Positions 1-8,532 are shown, counted from the first letter of the stretch. The stretch: DNA of 64,000 nt from Aliiglaciecola sp041538045 (GCF_041538045.1 NZ_JBGOSE010000017.1:1-64000), one strand, 5' to 3'. Made by a program: numbers and translations. Notes: generated by a model from the letters alone, not told the origin.

Positions 1-3
1 CAC

Positions 4-526
4 CCTGTAGTCGGTGGCTTTAGCCCCGAGCAGACATAGGTGTGAGGTTATCCATATTCCATGGCCTAAAGGCCATGCTACAAGCCCCGCGGAAACCCCG
101 GTGGGAGGTTATCCATATCACAATAACCTGTAGTCGGTGGCTTTAGCCCCGAGCAAAAACCGATGAAAGGTAACCATATTCCATGGCCTAAAGGCCATGC
201 TACAAGCCCCGCGGAAAAACCGAGAAACACCAACGGGCTAAAGCCCGTCCTACAAATCAACCTGTAGGCGGTGGCTTTAGCCCCGCACAGACATAGGTGT
301 GAGGTTATCCATATTCCATGGCCTAAAGGCCATGCTACAAGCCCCGCGCAAAAACCGAAAAACCCCAACGGGCTAAAGCCCGTCCTACAAATCAACCTGT
401 AGGCGGTGGCTTTAGCCCCGCGCGAAAACCTCGGTGGGCGTTTAACCATCCTCCATGGCCTAAAGGCCATGCTACAAGCCCCGCGGAAAAACCGAGAAAC
501 ACCAACGGGCTAAAGCCCGTCCTACA
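4..526. repeat. Tandem array of three interspersed REP-like palindromic repeats
   Basis: Three short elements alternate. Type A (about 25 bp, core GGCTTTAGCCCCG, preceded by CCTGTAG) lies at about 4-28, 127-151, 261-285 and 396-420. Type B (about 31 bp, perfect palindrome ATGGCCTAAAGGCCAT followed by GCTACAAGCCCCGCG) lies at about 61-91, 183-213, 318-348 and 454-484. Type C (about 23 bp, palindrome ACGGGCTAAAGCCCGT followed by CCTACA) lies at about 232-254, 367-389 and 504-526. The order A-B-(C) repeats with a period of about 122-137 bp, so the composite unit has been duplicated as a block. The palindromic cores and the CTACA-type flank resemble REP/BIME elements mobilised by RAYT transposases, but no transposase is visible. 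The array may continue left of the window. Confidence 0.9.
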
Positions 527-629
527 ATTTGCTACTCGACTTAAATATATACAAACTGGAATTTTATCGGCAAACTTAAAGTAATAAATCTAAAAACAAA
601 AAATCAAAGCAGTAAAACGGACTTATTCT

Positions 630-1829
630 ATGAATACTAATCAACATACAAAAACTTATGCAGACTTTCTCAGAAATACATTTTTCATTGTTTTATTGAG
701 TGTATTTTCAACCCTGAGCAACGCGCAACAAATGGGAGGAAGCAATACAGATTCTGCGTTTGCAGAAGCATCTGCACAAACCGCTATTGCCTTCGCCGAA
801 GCCCTGAACAACCATGATATTGATAGCTTAGGGGAGAAGACCGACACTGCGAGTTTAGGTCGGATTGTTGGCAGTGCATTGTTTTCTAAACAACGTGACA
901 TCAATGACTTTGTCAGGGGATTTTCGTCAGAAGGCACGCGAAAAACGTTAATTAACAATTTGTTTGTACAATTTTTTAATGAAGAATCAAACTCCAGTTT
1001 TATACGCATGCTTGATGAACAAGGGGCTCTAAGACCACTTATTCGCATCGATTACTCGTCTGGTGGACACGAATACCTCATTTTATTTCTGAACGAAGAT
1101 CAAAAAATATATGATTTCCATATTGCCAGCAAAGGCGCGCAATTTAGTGACTCCTTAACCCAAGCCACAGCGTTGATGATATCGACTGATGATTCATTCT
1201 TTGGCAAAGTCTTTGGTAAAGAAAAAATTAACAACGATATTGTAGCTAAATTTCAGCAAATTGGCAGACTGCGCCAAACAGGGCAAATTGAACAAGCTTA
1301 TACATTGCTGCAAGACATGCCTGAAGATATGAAGAAACAACGGGTGATAATTGATACCGGTATTAGCCTTGCACAAAATATCAGTGATGCGGAATATTTA
1401 AAGCAACTTGGCATGCTCGATAAATATTTTGGTGATTTGCCATCTACTCAATTTATGCTGATCGATTATTACGTGATGACCGAAGATAACGTCAAAACCC
1501 AGCAGGCTATGGAGAATGTAATTAAACGTTTTGGAATGGATGGAGCCCTCGGGGAGCTAAGTGCAAACTTATATTACAATGCGGGAGAAATGAACGAAGC
1601 GCTAAAATACGCTTATTTAGGTGTGAATGCTGAACCTAGTTTTGAACCACCCTATTGGACTTTGCTGACGATTTATAACGAACAACAAAACTATCAAGGT
1701 GTTGCCGATACGTTAGATCTCATCAGTGAGCGATTGTATTACGAGTTTACCCCTGAAAGTTTAGGTTCTGAACCTGCATTTGCTGGTTTCTTAGCGTCAG
1801 ATGAATACAATTTGTGGTTACAAAATTAA
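630..1829 (+). CDS. Exported TPR-like protein of unknown function
   Basis: Protein of 399 residues that I do not recognise as a named family. The N-terminus has a basic and polar stretch, a hydrophobic core (about residues 17-29) and a likely signal-peptidase site after SNA (about residue 32), so it is probably periplasmic or surface-associated. The C-terminal half (about 210-390) is alpha-helical with repeated features such as GQIEQAYTLLQDM and AGEMNEALKYAYLGVNAEP, which look like tetratricopeptide repeats. The first half shows no recognisable catalytic motif. It stands alone between the repeat array and the convergent ubiI gene. No strong Shine-Dalgarno precedes the ATG, but the signal peptide supports this start. 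Confidence 0.75.
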   Translation: MNTNQHTKTYADFLRNTFFIVLLSVFSTLSNAQQMGGSNTDSAFAEASAQTAIAFAEALNNHDIDSLGEKTDTASLGRIVGSALFSKQRDINDFVRGFSSEGTRKTLINNLFVQFFNEESNSSFIRMLDEQGALRPLIRIDYSSGGHEYLILFLNEDQKIYDFHIASKGAQFSDSLTQATALMISTDDSFFGKVFGKEKINNDIVAKFQQIGRLRQTGQIEQAYTLLQDMPEDMKKQRVIIDTGISLAQNISDAEYLKQLGMLDKYFGDLPSTQFMLIDYYVMTEDNVKTQQAMENVIKRFGMDGALGELSANLYYNAGEMNEALKYAYLGVNAEPSFEPPYWTLLTIYNEQQNYQGVADTLDLISERLYYEFTPESLGSEPAFAGFLASDEYNLWLQN

Positions 1830-1867
1830 TCAAATGATTAAAAAGTGATAACTTCAACGCACTAAAA

Positions 1868-3091
1868 TTATGAACCTGAGTTGGCATGTACCTTTGCCAG
1901 CTTAGGTAAATTTCCATCCATCCCAACAGCATGTTTAATCAAATCATTTTTTAACGGTGACAAATGATTTGTTGCACTCAAACCGATATCTCTTATCAAT
2001 TTTTTGACTGGATTTTCACCATTAAAAAGTCGTTTAAAACTCTCCATTACGGCTATCATTTGCAACGCTTCTGATTTACGCCAACGTTCAAATGCGCGCA
2101 GGTTTTTAGTCAAACCTATGTCTTTGTTTTGCTCATGTAATTCAATAATGACTTCGGCCAATGCCGCTGCATCGGCAATCCCTAAATTCGCGCCCTGCCC
2201 TGCCAATGGGTGAATGGTATGAGCGGCATCGCCAATTAATACAATGCGATCACTTACCCACTGACGGCAATACCGCATTTTTAAGGGATAACTTGCACGT
2301 GGGCTAAGCAACTTAATTTGCCCTAAGCGCAAGTCACTTTGGGCACTCAATGCATGATTAAAGGCGTTTTCATCCAAGTTTAACAGCGACTCGGCCTTCT
2401 CTACTCGCTGTGACCAAACAATTGAACAAAGATTTCTTTCGTACAATGGTAACAAAGCAAGGGGACCATCAGGTGTAAAAACCTGTCGTGCTACGTTGTC
2501 GTGAGGCAACTCGGTTTCAATGGTAGCAACTATCGCAATTTGATCGTAATCCCAAAAGGTGAGTGGCAAGTTTGCCACTTTACGAACTAAGGAGTTTGCG
2601 CCATCAGCCCCCACCACTAGCTTGCTACTTAAATGACTGCCATTTTCTAAACTAATGAAGCTTTCTGACTGACCAATGGAAATATTGGCTATTTTGGCAC
2701 TGTCGGCTATTTCCACATTAGACACTTGATTTAATTGCTGCAACAGCCCTAAGCGAATAGCTTGATTCTCAATAATAGTGCCTAAGTGTGCTTTGTGAAT
2801 ATCTGCTGCCGAGAAATTAATTTTGGCAAAGCTATCCTGCTCCCACACATGCATATGTTGATAAGGCTGCAATCGTTGATTATAGATGCCTTGCCAAGCT
2901 CCTAAATTGCTAAAAACGTTCTGACTGGCAAGGTTAATAGCGCTAACCCGTAACTCAGGCACTTCGCTAAGGGGCTTGTCTGCTGGTTCAGAATCTATAA
3001 TCACGACCCGTAAGTCGGTGTTTTGTAAGGCAAGGGCGGCGGTTAATCCAATAATGCCCGCTCCGATAATTGCCACATCATAATTTTGCAT
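1868..3091 (-). CDS. ubiI: UbiI/VisC-type FAD-dependent 2-octaprenylphenol hydroxylase
   Basis: Protein of 407 residues in the UbiH/UbiF/VisC/COQ6 family, which adds hydroxyls to the ubiquinone ring precursor; UbiI acts at C5. The N-terminal Rossmann motif (VAIIGAGIIGLTAALAL, residues 6-22) binds the ADP of FAD. The second FAD motif is GDAAHTIHPLAGQGANLGI (about residues 283-301), and a TPDGPLALLPL segment lies mid-protein. The gene is last in the ygfB-pepP-ubiH-ubiI operon, the same order as in Escherichia coli, and its start overlaps the end of ubiH by 14 bases, so the two are probably translationally coupled. Assignment to UbiI rather than UbiF rests on position and similarity. Confidence 0.93.
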   Translation of the reverse strand: MQNYDVAIIGAGIIGLTAALALQNTDLRVVIIDSEPADKPLSEVPELRVSAINLASQNVFSNLGAWQGIYNQRLQPYQHMHVWEQDSFAKINFSAADIHKAHLGTIIENQAIRLGLLQQLNQVSNVEIADSAKIANISIGQSESFISLENGSHLSSKLVVGADGANSLVRKVANLPLTFWDYDQIAIVATIETELPHDNVARQVFTPDGPLALLPLYERNLCSIVWSQRVEKAESLLNLDENAFNHALSAQSDLRLGQIKLLSPRASYPLKMRYCRQWVSDRIVLIGDAAHTIHPLAGQGANLGIADAAALAEVIIELHEQNKDIGLTKNLRAFERWRKSEALQMIAVMESFKRLFNGENPVKKLIRDIGLSATNHLSPLKNDLIKHAVGMDGNLPKLAKVHANSGS

Positions 3092-4385
3092 GGGATTTTC
3101 CTGATGTTCCGTGAAAGCCCATGGCGTGGTGAGCTAATATTTGTTTTAACCGAGGATGACTGTCTAATATACCGAGGGCCAAATTGCGACCAATAACAAG
3201 GGGCGGATAACGATTAGAAAAAGTATGAACCAATAAATCTGTTGCGCCAATTAAACGTGCTTGGTCATTCTTACGATTCTGCTGGTAACACTGTAACCCA
3301 GAATAACTACCTATATCCGAGGTTTTATCAGATGACTGGTTTGACAGTATAATTTGTACAAGTTCATACACGTCTCTTAAGCCCAAGTTCAATCCCTGAC
3401 CGGCAATGGGATGTAATGTCTGACAGGCATTTCCTAGTAGCGCGGTGCGATGTTGAATATGTTGTAATGCTCTACTTTGTACCAGAGGAAACGCACTGCG
3501 GTTTCCCACTGCTTTTATTTTTCCTAGGCGATAGCCAAACTCATCTTGTAAACGTGCGATAAAATCCTTATCGCTCAACGCCAATACAGACTCACATTGG
3601 CTACGAGATAAAGTCCAAACTAATGAACTTCGATAAGAACCAGGATGCTGTGATGCAGGCTTTAGTGGTAACAAAGCTAATGGCCCATCAGGAGTGAACC
3701 GTTCAAATGCGGTATTGTTATGATCGTCAAATAGCGCCACATTCGCCACTATGGCAGATTGTTGATAATCTTTTAGTTGGGTATCGATACCTGATTTTTC
3801 GCGGGTTGGAGAATTTCCTCCCTCAGCAATTACCAGTAACGAGGCTTTTAATCGTTGTTTATCGCCTAATACCAGTTCCACATAATCCGCCGATTTATGC
3901 AATTGATCTATGCTTTGCCCGAAATAAAAGGTGACTTGTTGTGCATAAGCTTTTATTTCATTTTGTAATAACTCAACCAACACCGGCAGTTCAATCACCT
4001 GCCCTAACGCATCGAGATGGTAATCTTGTGCATGCAAAGAGCTTCTACCCAAATGCCCTTTATCTGACACATGGATGTGAGATATAGGACAGCCAAATTT
4101 AGACAACGACGTCAAACCTAACGCACCGAGTATTTGGGTAGACTGGGCGGAAAGTGCCACGCTGCGCAAATCCAAAAAGCTATCATTGTTAGAAGTGCAA
4201 TTATCAGCGTTTGAGTTAGTAGACTTAGGGGAGTTTTCACTCTTATTTTGCGGTTCGGGGCGTTCATTTGCTTCTATGACAGCAACGTTTAACTGGCTTT
4301 GCTGTGCAATGGCTAAGGCTAAAGTCAGACCGACAGCCCCGCCACCAGCGATCACCAGATCAAATGATTTTTCAGCCTTATTCAT
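3078..4385 (-). CDS. ubiH: 2-octaprenyl-6-methoxyphenol hydroxylase UbiH
   Basis: Protein of 435 residues, an FAD monooxygenase of ubiquinone biosynthesis. It has the N-terminal dinucleotide-binding motif LVIAGGGAVGLTLALAIA and the UbiH-type second FAD motif GNACQTLHPIAGQGLNLG. HVSDKGH and ERFTPDGPLALLPL match conserved UbiH segments. It is longer than E. coli UbiH (392 residues), mainly because a polar Asn/Ser/Lys-rich stretch of about 20 residues (about residues 44-68) is inserted between the FAD-binding beta-strand and the RSVAL motif. The gene begins 5 bases after pepP ends and overlaps ubiI. Confidence 0.95.
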   Translation of the reverse strand: MNKAEKSFDLVIAGGGAVGLTLALAIAQQSQLNVAVIEANERPEPQNKSENSPKSTNSNADNCTSNNDSFLDLRSVALSAQSTQILGALGLTSLSKFGCPISHIHVSDKGHLGRSSLHAQDYHLDALGQVIELPVLVELLQNEIKAYAQQVTFYFGQSIDQLHKSADYVELVLGDKQRLKASLLVIAEGGNSPTREKSGIDTQLKDYQQSAIVANVALFDDHNNTAFERFTPDGPLALLPLKPASQHPGSYRSSLVWTLSRSQCESVLALSDKDFIARLQDEFGYRLGKIKAVGNRSAFPLVQSRALQHIQHRTALLGNACQTLHPIAGQGLNLGLRDVYELVQIILSNQSSDKTSDIGSYSGLQCYQQNRKNDQARLIGATDLLVHTFSNRYPPLVIGRNLALGILDSHPRLKQILAHHAMGFHGTSGKSHAKL

Positions 4386-4390
4386 TATTG

Positions 4391-5710
4391 CTATTTCGCC
4401 ATCAAATTTTCTATTTCTGCAATGGTTTTGGGAACCTTACCAGTTAGCACTTTATGACCGTCGTCAGTGATCACAATATTATCTTCAATACGGATACCGA
4501 TGCCTTTCCATTTAGGATCAACTTCAGCCGATGCAGACACATATAAACCTGGCTCAACCGTCAACACCATTCCAGGTGCAAACTCTCGATCTGCGCCATC
4601 AATCTTATAATTTCCCACATCATGGACATCTAACCCTAGCCAATGACCAAGTCCGTGCATGAAAAATTGGCGATAATGCTGTTGTTCAATATTGTCCTGT
4701 AACTCTCCGCTCAGCAAGCCCAAATCAAGCAAGCCAGTGGTTAGCACTTCTATGGCTTTGTCAGAAGCGGCTTTAAAAGTGCTGCCAGGTTTAAACAACT
4801 CAAATGAAGCTAACTGTGCATCTAACACTAATTGATATAAGGCTTTTTGCGGCTCCGTAAAATGTCCATTTACTGGGAATGTGCGGGTAATATCGGCGGC
4901 GTAGCCCTGTAATTCAGCACCCGCATCAATCAGTACGAGTTTATTATCTTCAAGCTCACAATTGTTTTCGGTGTAATGCAGTATGCAGGCATTATCACCA
5001 CTACCGACAATAGTAGAATAGGCTGGTGATTTAGCTCCGTGCATAGCAAAGTGGTGATGAATGGTTGCTTCCAAATGGAACTCGTTTTTTCCCACTTCGC
5101 TCAATTGCATTGCGGCAATGTGCGCGTCTGCTGATATGTCAGCAGCTTGGGCCATAATTGAAAGTTCGAAATCAGATTTAAATAAGCGCATTTCATGCAA
5201 CAAAGTGCGAATATCGAATTCACAGTTAGGCGCAATTTGTGATTGTTTGGGTGCATTTCGCAGTTTGCTCAGCACTTCATCAATTAACACATCACTAGGG
5301 CCATGATGTCCACGGGCAAAATATAAATTTTCATGGCCATTGATATAACTCACCAAACCCACTTCGATATCATCAATTGGGTGGGCAATATCCACCTCAT
5401 AATCTGCAGGTGCGGCATCCACACCTATGCGTCTGCCTTGCCAAATTTCTGCCAATTCATCTTTGGGTAAACAAAACAAAGCGCTGAACACATCCCCCAT
5501 CAAAGAGCTGTTGCTAATCACTAAATACCCATCAGGCTCAGGAAAACCAGACAAATAATGAAAATCGCTATCTTGACGAAAGGGAAATTCGGTATCGTTA
5601 CTACGGGTGACCAAGTTGGCAGCAGGCACGATAGCGATGCTATTTGGTAGCATTTTGTCGCGTAAAATTTGTCGTCGTTTAGCGCATTCTTTGATTAATT
5701 CTGATGACAT
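4391..5710 (-). CDS. pepP: Xaa-Pro aminopeptidase PepP
   Basis: Protein of 439 residues, the two-manganese M24B aminopeptidase that removes N-terminal residues next to proline. The N-terminal creatinase-like domain (about 1-170) is followed by the pita-bread catalytic domain. Metal ligands are visible: the two aspartates in LIDAGAELQGYAADITRTF, the histidine in HGLGHWLGLDVHD, and glutamates in TVEPGLYV and GIRIEDN. It lies in the conserved ygfB-pepP-ubiH-ubiI operon, and its ATG overlaps the ygfB stop by one base (TAATG). Length agrees with E. coli PepP (441). Confidence 0.97.
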   Translation of the reverse strand: MSSELIKECAKRRQILRDKMLPNSIAIVPAANLVTRSNDTEFPFRQDSDFHYLSGFPEPDGYLVISNSSLMGDVFSALFCLPKDELAEIWQGRRIGVDAAPADYEVDIAHPIDDIEVGLVSYINGHENLYFARGHHGPSDVLIDEVLSKLRNAPKQSQIAPNCEFDIRTLLHEMRLFKSDFELSIMAQAADISADAHIAAMQLSEVGKNEFHLEATIHHHFAMHGAKSPAYSTIVGSGDNACILHYTENNCELEDNKLVLIDAGAELQGYAADITRTFPVNGHFTEPQKALYQLVLDAQLASFELFKPGSTFKAASDKAIEVLTTGLLDLGLLSGELQDNIEQQHYRQFFMHGLGHWLGLDVHDVGNYKIDGADREFAPGMVLTVEPGLYVSASAEVDPKWKGIGIRIEDNIVITDDGHKVLTGKVPKTIAEIENLMAK

Positions 5711-6300
5711 TAATGTACCGTCTTAGGTTCAGTTTGTGCTTGATCAGCTGAGTGACCCAATTCATTGAAACATAACATGCAAGACACTCGCACATATTCA
5801 ATCACTTCGAACAGGGCCTTTTCGGCTTCCTCGTCTTCAGGCATGGTGTCGTCCATACGAGAAATTTCATAGAAATCTTCCAGCGCTTCTTTCACATCCG
5901 CTGAACAGGCGGTTAAGTCCGCTTGGTGAAAACCAAAGCCCAACATAAACCCTTGAATCCAGTTAATTAAGGCTTTGCCTCTTTCATTAATCGGCGCAGA
6001 ATCATCAGGCATGCACAGGGTTAAGGTGAAATCGGTTTCTAACAATTGTTGGCAGGTATCATTATAAAGTGCGGTTAACTGCTCTTGCACCTCATTAGGT
6101 AGGTTGTCACCTTGATTGATTGAATCATTTAGTGCAGCTGACCAGTCTTGGCTCTCTAATGCCATGCCACCGGCTAACATACCGCAAAAAATGCCATGGA
6201 CTTCTGATGCATCAGCCAGAATGTTGTGTTGTTCTAGCAAGGTAGACAACTCTTCATATTTTAAATGCGATGGATTCAATTCGGTTTCCTTTATTTTCAT
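5710..6300 (-). CDS. ygfB: YgfB/UPF0149 family protein
   Basis: Protein of 196 residues, all-alpha, in the UPF0149/YgfB family (YecA-like without the SEC-C zinc tail). Typical family segments are EVHGIFCGMLAGG (about 34-46) and the GFMLGFGFH stretch (about 115-125), plus an acidic C-terminal half. The family's biochemical role is poorly defined; in Pseudomonas YgfB has been linked to control of the beta-lactamase/AmpDh3 pathway, which cannot be inferred here from sequence alone. It is first in the operon with pepP, ubiH and ubiI. In relatives zapA and 6S RNA diverge from this gene; here only 6S RNA remains. Confidence 0.93.
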   Translation of the reverse strand: MKIKETELNPSHLKYEELSTLLEQHNILADASEVHGIFCGMLAGGMALESQDWSAALNDSINQGDNLPNEVQEQLTALYNDTCQQLLETDFTLTLCMPDDSAPINERGKALINWIQGFMLGFGFHQADLTACSADVKEALEDFYEISRMDDTMPEDEEAEKALFEVIEYVRVSCMLCFNELGHSADQAQTEPKTVH

Positions 6301-6520
6301 TCATACCAATTCCACTCAAAAACAGGTACAAGATAGGGTTCCCAGATCGTATCACTACCAAAGGGGCCTGCCTAGAGCATGACGGAGCTTAACTAACACT
6401 TTAGGAGATTGATGTTAACCGATTGAGTGTCAAATACGGCAAAATAGTCCAGTTTCTAAGCAACTTAAAATGAATTGCCAGTTTTCGATTTTATTTTGGC
6501 GTCGCTATGCTAAAATTCGG
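6301..6520. other. Intergenic region where zapA would be expected
   Basis: The stretch between ygfB and 6S RNA is only 220 bp and contains no reading frame resembling the roughly 100-residue ZapA, on either strand. A good ribosome-binding site (TTAGGAG, about 6401-6407) precedes an ATG that opens only a four-codon frame. This could be a remnant or chance. The right end holds the 6S promoter. Confidence 0.5.
6508..6516 (+). promoter_or_regulatory. Extended -10 promoter of 6S RNA
   Basis: TGC followed by TAAAAT (6511-6516) ends 4 bases before the predicted 6S RNA 5' end at 6521, matching an extended -10 element for the housekeeping sigma factor. No good -35 hexamer is seen at the normal distance. 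Confidence 0.5.
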
Positions 6521-6704
6521 ATCTCTCCTGGGGTGTTTGCCAGTTCAGTTTTGTCCCTGGCCGATGCTAATTAACCTGGAAATTGATTCCACTACTATTG
6601 TGCAAGCTTGGCTAGTATCAAGACGCCTACGGTAGTGATGATGTTTCCGCCCTGAACTTTCGGTTCACGGGCCCACACCGAACAGCGGCATTTTGGGAGA
6701 CTCT
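6521..6704 (+). ncRNA. ssrS: 6S RNA
   Basis: About 184 nt, close to the length of E. coli 6S RNA. The ends pair to form the closing stem (ATCTCTCC near the start, GGGAGACT at the end). The 3' arm TGAACTTTCGGTTCACGGG followed by a GCGGCA segment corresponds in order and structure to the E. coli 3' arm, with its small TGAAC/GTTCA hairpin beside the central bubble. 6S RNA binds the sigma-70 holoenzyme by mimicking an open promoter and represses transcription in stationary phase. Its place beside ygfB and upstream of fau is the conserved one, although two to three genes are inserted before fau. The exact 5' and 3' ends are inferred. Confidence 0.93.
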
Positions 6705-6715
6705 AATTTCACAAG

Positions 6716-6753
6716 GCGATGTGTCAATTTATTTGACACATCGCTTTTTCTTT
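6716..6753 (+). terminator. Rho-independent terminator after 6S RNA
   Basis: A perfect 12-bp stem (GCGATGTGTCAA at 6716-6727 with TTGACACATCGC at 6733-6744), a 5-nt loop and then a T-rich tail (TTTTTCTTTT). It begins 12 nt after the mature 6S end, so it probably ends the precursor, which is then trimmed. Confidence 0.92.
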
Positions 6754-6800
6754 TCCTCGCAAAAAAACTTAACCGACTGATTTTTATCAAAACAAATCTT

Positions 6801-6840
6801 TTCGGTTCATAAATTGCAGGTTAATATAATTCAGTATAAT
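6801..6840 (+). promoter_or_regulatory. Possible promoter upstream of the 141-residue gene
   Basis: Two overlapping TATAAT hexamers (6825-6830 and 6835-6840) lie in an AT-rich stretch. The first has TTCGGT at 6801-6806 with an 18-bp spacer, the second TTGCAG at 6814-6819 with a 15-bp spacer. If used, the mRNA leader before the gene at 7041 would be about 200 nt. I see no other structure in 6754-7040. Confidence 0.3.
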
Positions 6841-7040
6841 ACTGTTGATTGGATGAAACAGGCGCTTTAAATAAGAATAAAATGAAACTGTACTTTACAC
6901 ACTAGTAAACCATTCAAGTACAGCCGGCATGCACAATGGAGCAAGCCTGAAGAATAACTAAAGCAGCAATAAGTGGTGGAAGCAACACCCTTTTGTCGTC
7001 ACTGAACATTTAAAATTAACTTTAAAAAGATATCAATTAG

Positions 7041-7466
7041 ATGAAACTGCCCTCAACAGAACAACAGGCAATATATAATGCTTGCCCTGAATTTTTTGAT
7101 GATCTAGATACCCAAATTGAATGGAAATGGGATGCTCATTTTGGCTGCCTTCTTGCTGAGTTCTCAGTGGATCATGCCCAACACGTTTATGCTATCGCGA
7201 AAAAACACTTTCCTCATTGTTGGAACAAAAAACAGCTTAAAAAAGCCAATCCATATCTCAGACACCGTGCTGGTTTCTTTGGTATTTTGGAAAAGAAGCA
7301 AGAACTGTTAAGTAAAGATACCAATGGAGAGCATGCAGTCATGTTATCTTGGTGGCCTTGGGGGCATGGTGCAACCGTGTCAGTGCGAGTGTTTGAGATA
7401 AATAAACAACCTTACGAAAAGCCACAGGGATTTTTAGATAAATTATCAGCTATGTTTACGCAATAA
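7041..7466 (+). CDS. Hypothetical protein, 141 residues
   Basis: I do not recognise this protein. It is cytosolic in character (no signal peptide or membrane segment), rich in Trp, His and Lys. An aromatic segment MLSWWPWGHGATVSVRVFEI (about 100-119) reads like a beta-strand pair, preceded by a helical, lysine-rich middle (about 50-80). The window around it holds 6S RNA upstream and the ribokinase/nucleoside hydrolase pair downstream, none of which clearly suggests a function. The ATG is preceded by AAAAAGA-type sequence rather than a strong Shine-Dalgarno. Codon use looks like that of its neighbours and no competing frame is convincing, so I think it is real. Confidence 0.65.
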   Translation: MKLPSTEQQAIYNACPEFFDDLDTQIEWKWDAHFGCLLAEFSVDHAQHVYAIAKKHFPHCWNKKQLKKANPYLRHRAGFFGILEKKQELLSKDTNGEHAVMLSWWPWGHGATVSVRVFEINKQPYEKPQGFLDKLSAMFTQ

Positions 7467-7472
7467 TCCATT

Positions 7473-7555
7473 AACCTATAGGTTGAAAAATGGCATCTCA
7501 GTTTGAGATAAATTAAAAAATGTAGCTTTCAATAAAAAAGTTGACCAAATGGTCA
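7473..7555 (+). promoter_or_regulatory. Cluster of three palindromes before the ribokinase gene
   Basis: Three separate dyads occupy this intergenic stretch: AACCTATAGGTT (7473-7484, perfect 12 bp), ATCTCA-gtt-TGAGAT (7495-7509) and TGACCA-aa-TGGTCA (7542-7555). The last overlaps TTGACC (7541-7546), a -35-like hexamer, which is a usual place for a repressor operator. No regulator gene is adjacent, so the binding protein is unknown. None is followed by a T-run, so they are poor terminators. Confidence 0.4.
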
Positions 7556-7635
7556 GGTTAAACTGTTCTTTTTAGCGTAAACTTGTGGTACAAACTCACT
7601 TCTTTGTTAATTCTTCGTGTTAAATTGGAATTTTT

Positions 7636-8532
7636 ATGGCTGTTATTAATTTTGGGTCAATCAATATTGATCATGTTTATCAGGTCGATCATTTTGTTCA
7701 ACCGGGTGAAACCTTATCCTCAACGGATTACCAACAATTATTGGGAGGAAAAGGAGCAAACCAGTCAATCGCACTAGCTAAAGCAGGTTCCGATGTTCGG
7801 CATGTAGGTAAAATTAATGAACATGATGCCCACTTTAAGCAAGCAATGATTAAAGCAGGCGTTGATTGTAAATATGTGCAATGCACAGACTCGCCCACAG
7901 GTCACGCCATTATCCAGGTAGCCTCTTCAGGAGAAAACGCCATAGTATTATTTGGTGGCGCAAATTTAGAAATAGATAATAAAGATGTGCTCCAAGCTTT
8001 AGATGATGCCGATGAATCTGCTTGGGTACTTACGCAAAATGAAACAAGCTCCATTGACATTGTATTTCAAGAAGCTAAAAAGTTAGGTTTAAAAGTTGCT
8101 TTTAATCCAGCCCCCATGACAGATTCAGTGAAACAATTGCCCCATGACTGTATCGATTTATTGATTGTTAACGAAGTGGAAGGCACTGAAATTGCGGGCG
8201 TTAACGATATTGACGAAATGGAATCATATTTCCGCGAGCAATGGTCACATGCAGAAGTGTTAATCACCTTAGGCAAACAAGGCGTGCGTTTAGTCTTGGC
8301 TGAGGAAACCATTGATGTGCCAGCATTCTTAGTTGATACAGTAGATACTACAGCGGCAGGCGATACCTTTATCGGCTACTTTTTAGCTGCCTATAGCCGT
8401 CGCAATAAACCCAAAGAAGCCTTAGTGCGGGCGTGTGCTGCTTCAGCAATCGCGGTGACTCGTAATGGCGCAGCCCAATCTATTCCAAGTACTGAAGAAG
8501 TAGATCTTTTCCTCAGTCAAAATCAAGCTTAA
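7636..8532 (+). CDS. rbsK: Ribokinase (PfkB family)
   Basis: Protein of 298 residues that probably phosphorylates ribose to ribose 5-phosphate. The N-terminal start FGSINIDHVYQV and the PfkB signature-1 region LLGGKGANQSIALAKAGSDV (about 36-55) are clear. Signature 2, DTTAAGDTFIGYFLAA (about 236-251), contains the catalytic aspartate and the anion hole; the AAGD form is the same as in E. coli RbsK. A nucleoside hydrolase starts 30 bases downstream, so the pair would turn nucleosides into base plus ribose 5-phosphate. rpiA follows two genes later. Another PfkB sugar kinase activity cannot be excluded. Confidence 0.9.
   Translation: MAVINFGSINIDHVYQVDHFVQPGETLSSTDYQQLLGGKGANQSIALAKAGSDVRHVGKINEHDAHFKQAMIKAGVDCKYVQCTDSPTGHAIIQVASSGENAIVLFGGANLEIDNKDVLQALDDADESAWVLTQNETSSIDIVFQEAKKLGLKVAFNPAPMTDSVKQLPHDCIDLLIVNEVEGTEIAGVNDIDEMESYFREQWSHAEVLITLGKQGVRLVLAEETIDVPAFLVDTVDTTAAGDTFIGYFLAAYSRRNKPKEALVRACAASAIAVTRNGAAQSIPSTEEVDLFLSQNQA

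Noticed and set aside
78..470. Minus-strand open frame of 130 codons inside the repeat array
   Set aside because: Its translation simply repeats the palindromic units with the same phrase several times and has no recognisable protein features; a period near a multiple of three keeps it open.
1..530. CRISPR array
   Set aside because: The repeats are of three different types, palindromic, spaced irregularly and with conserved spacers; no cas gene is near.
6841..6862. LexA (SOS) box in CTGT-N12-ACAG
   Set aside because: The gap between CTGT and ACAG is 12 bases rather than 8, and the downstream gene has no SOS-related feature.
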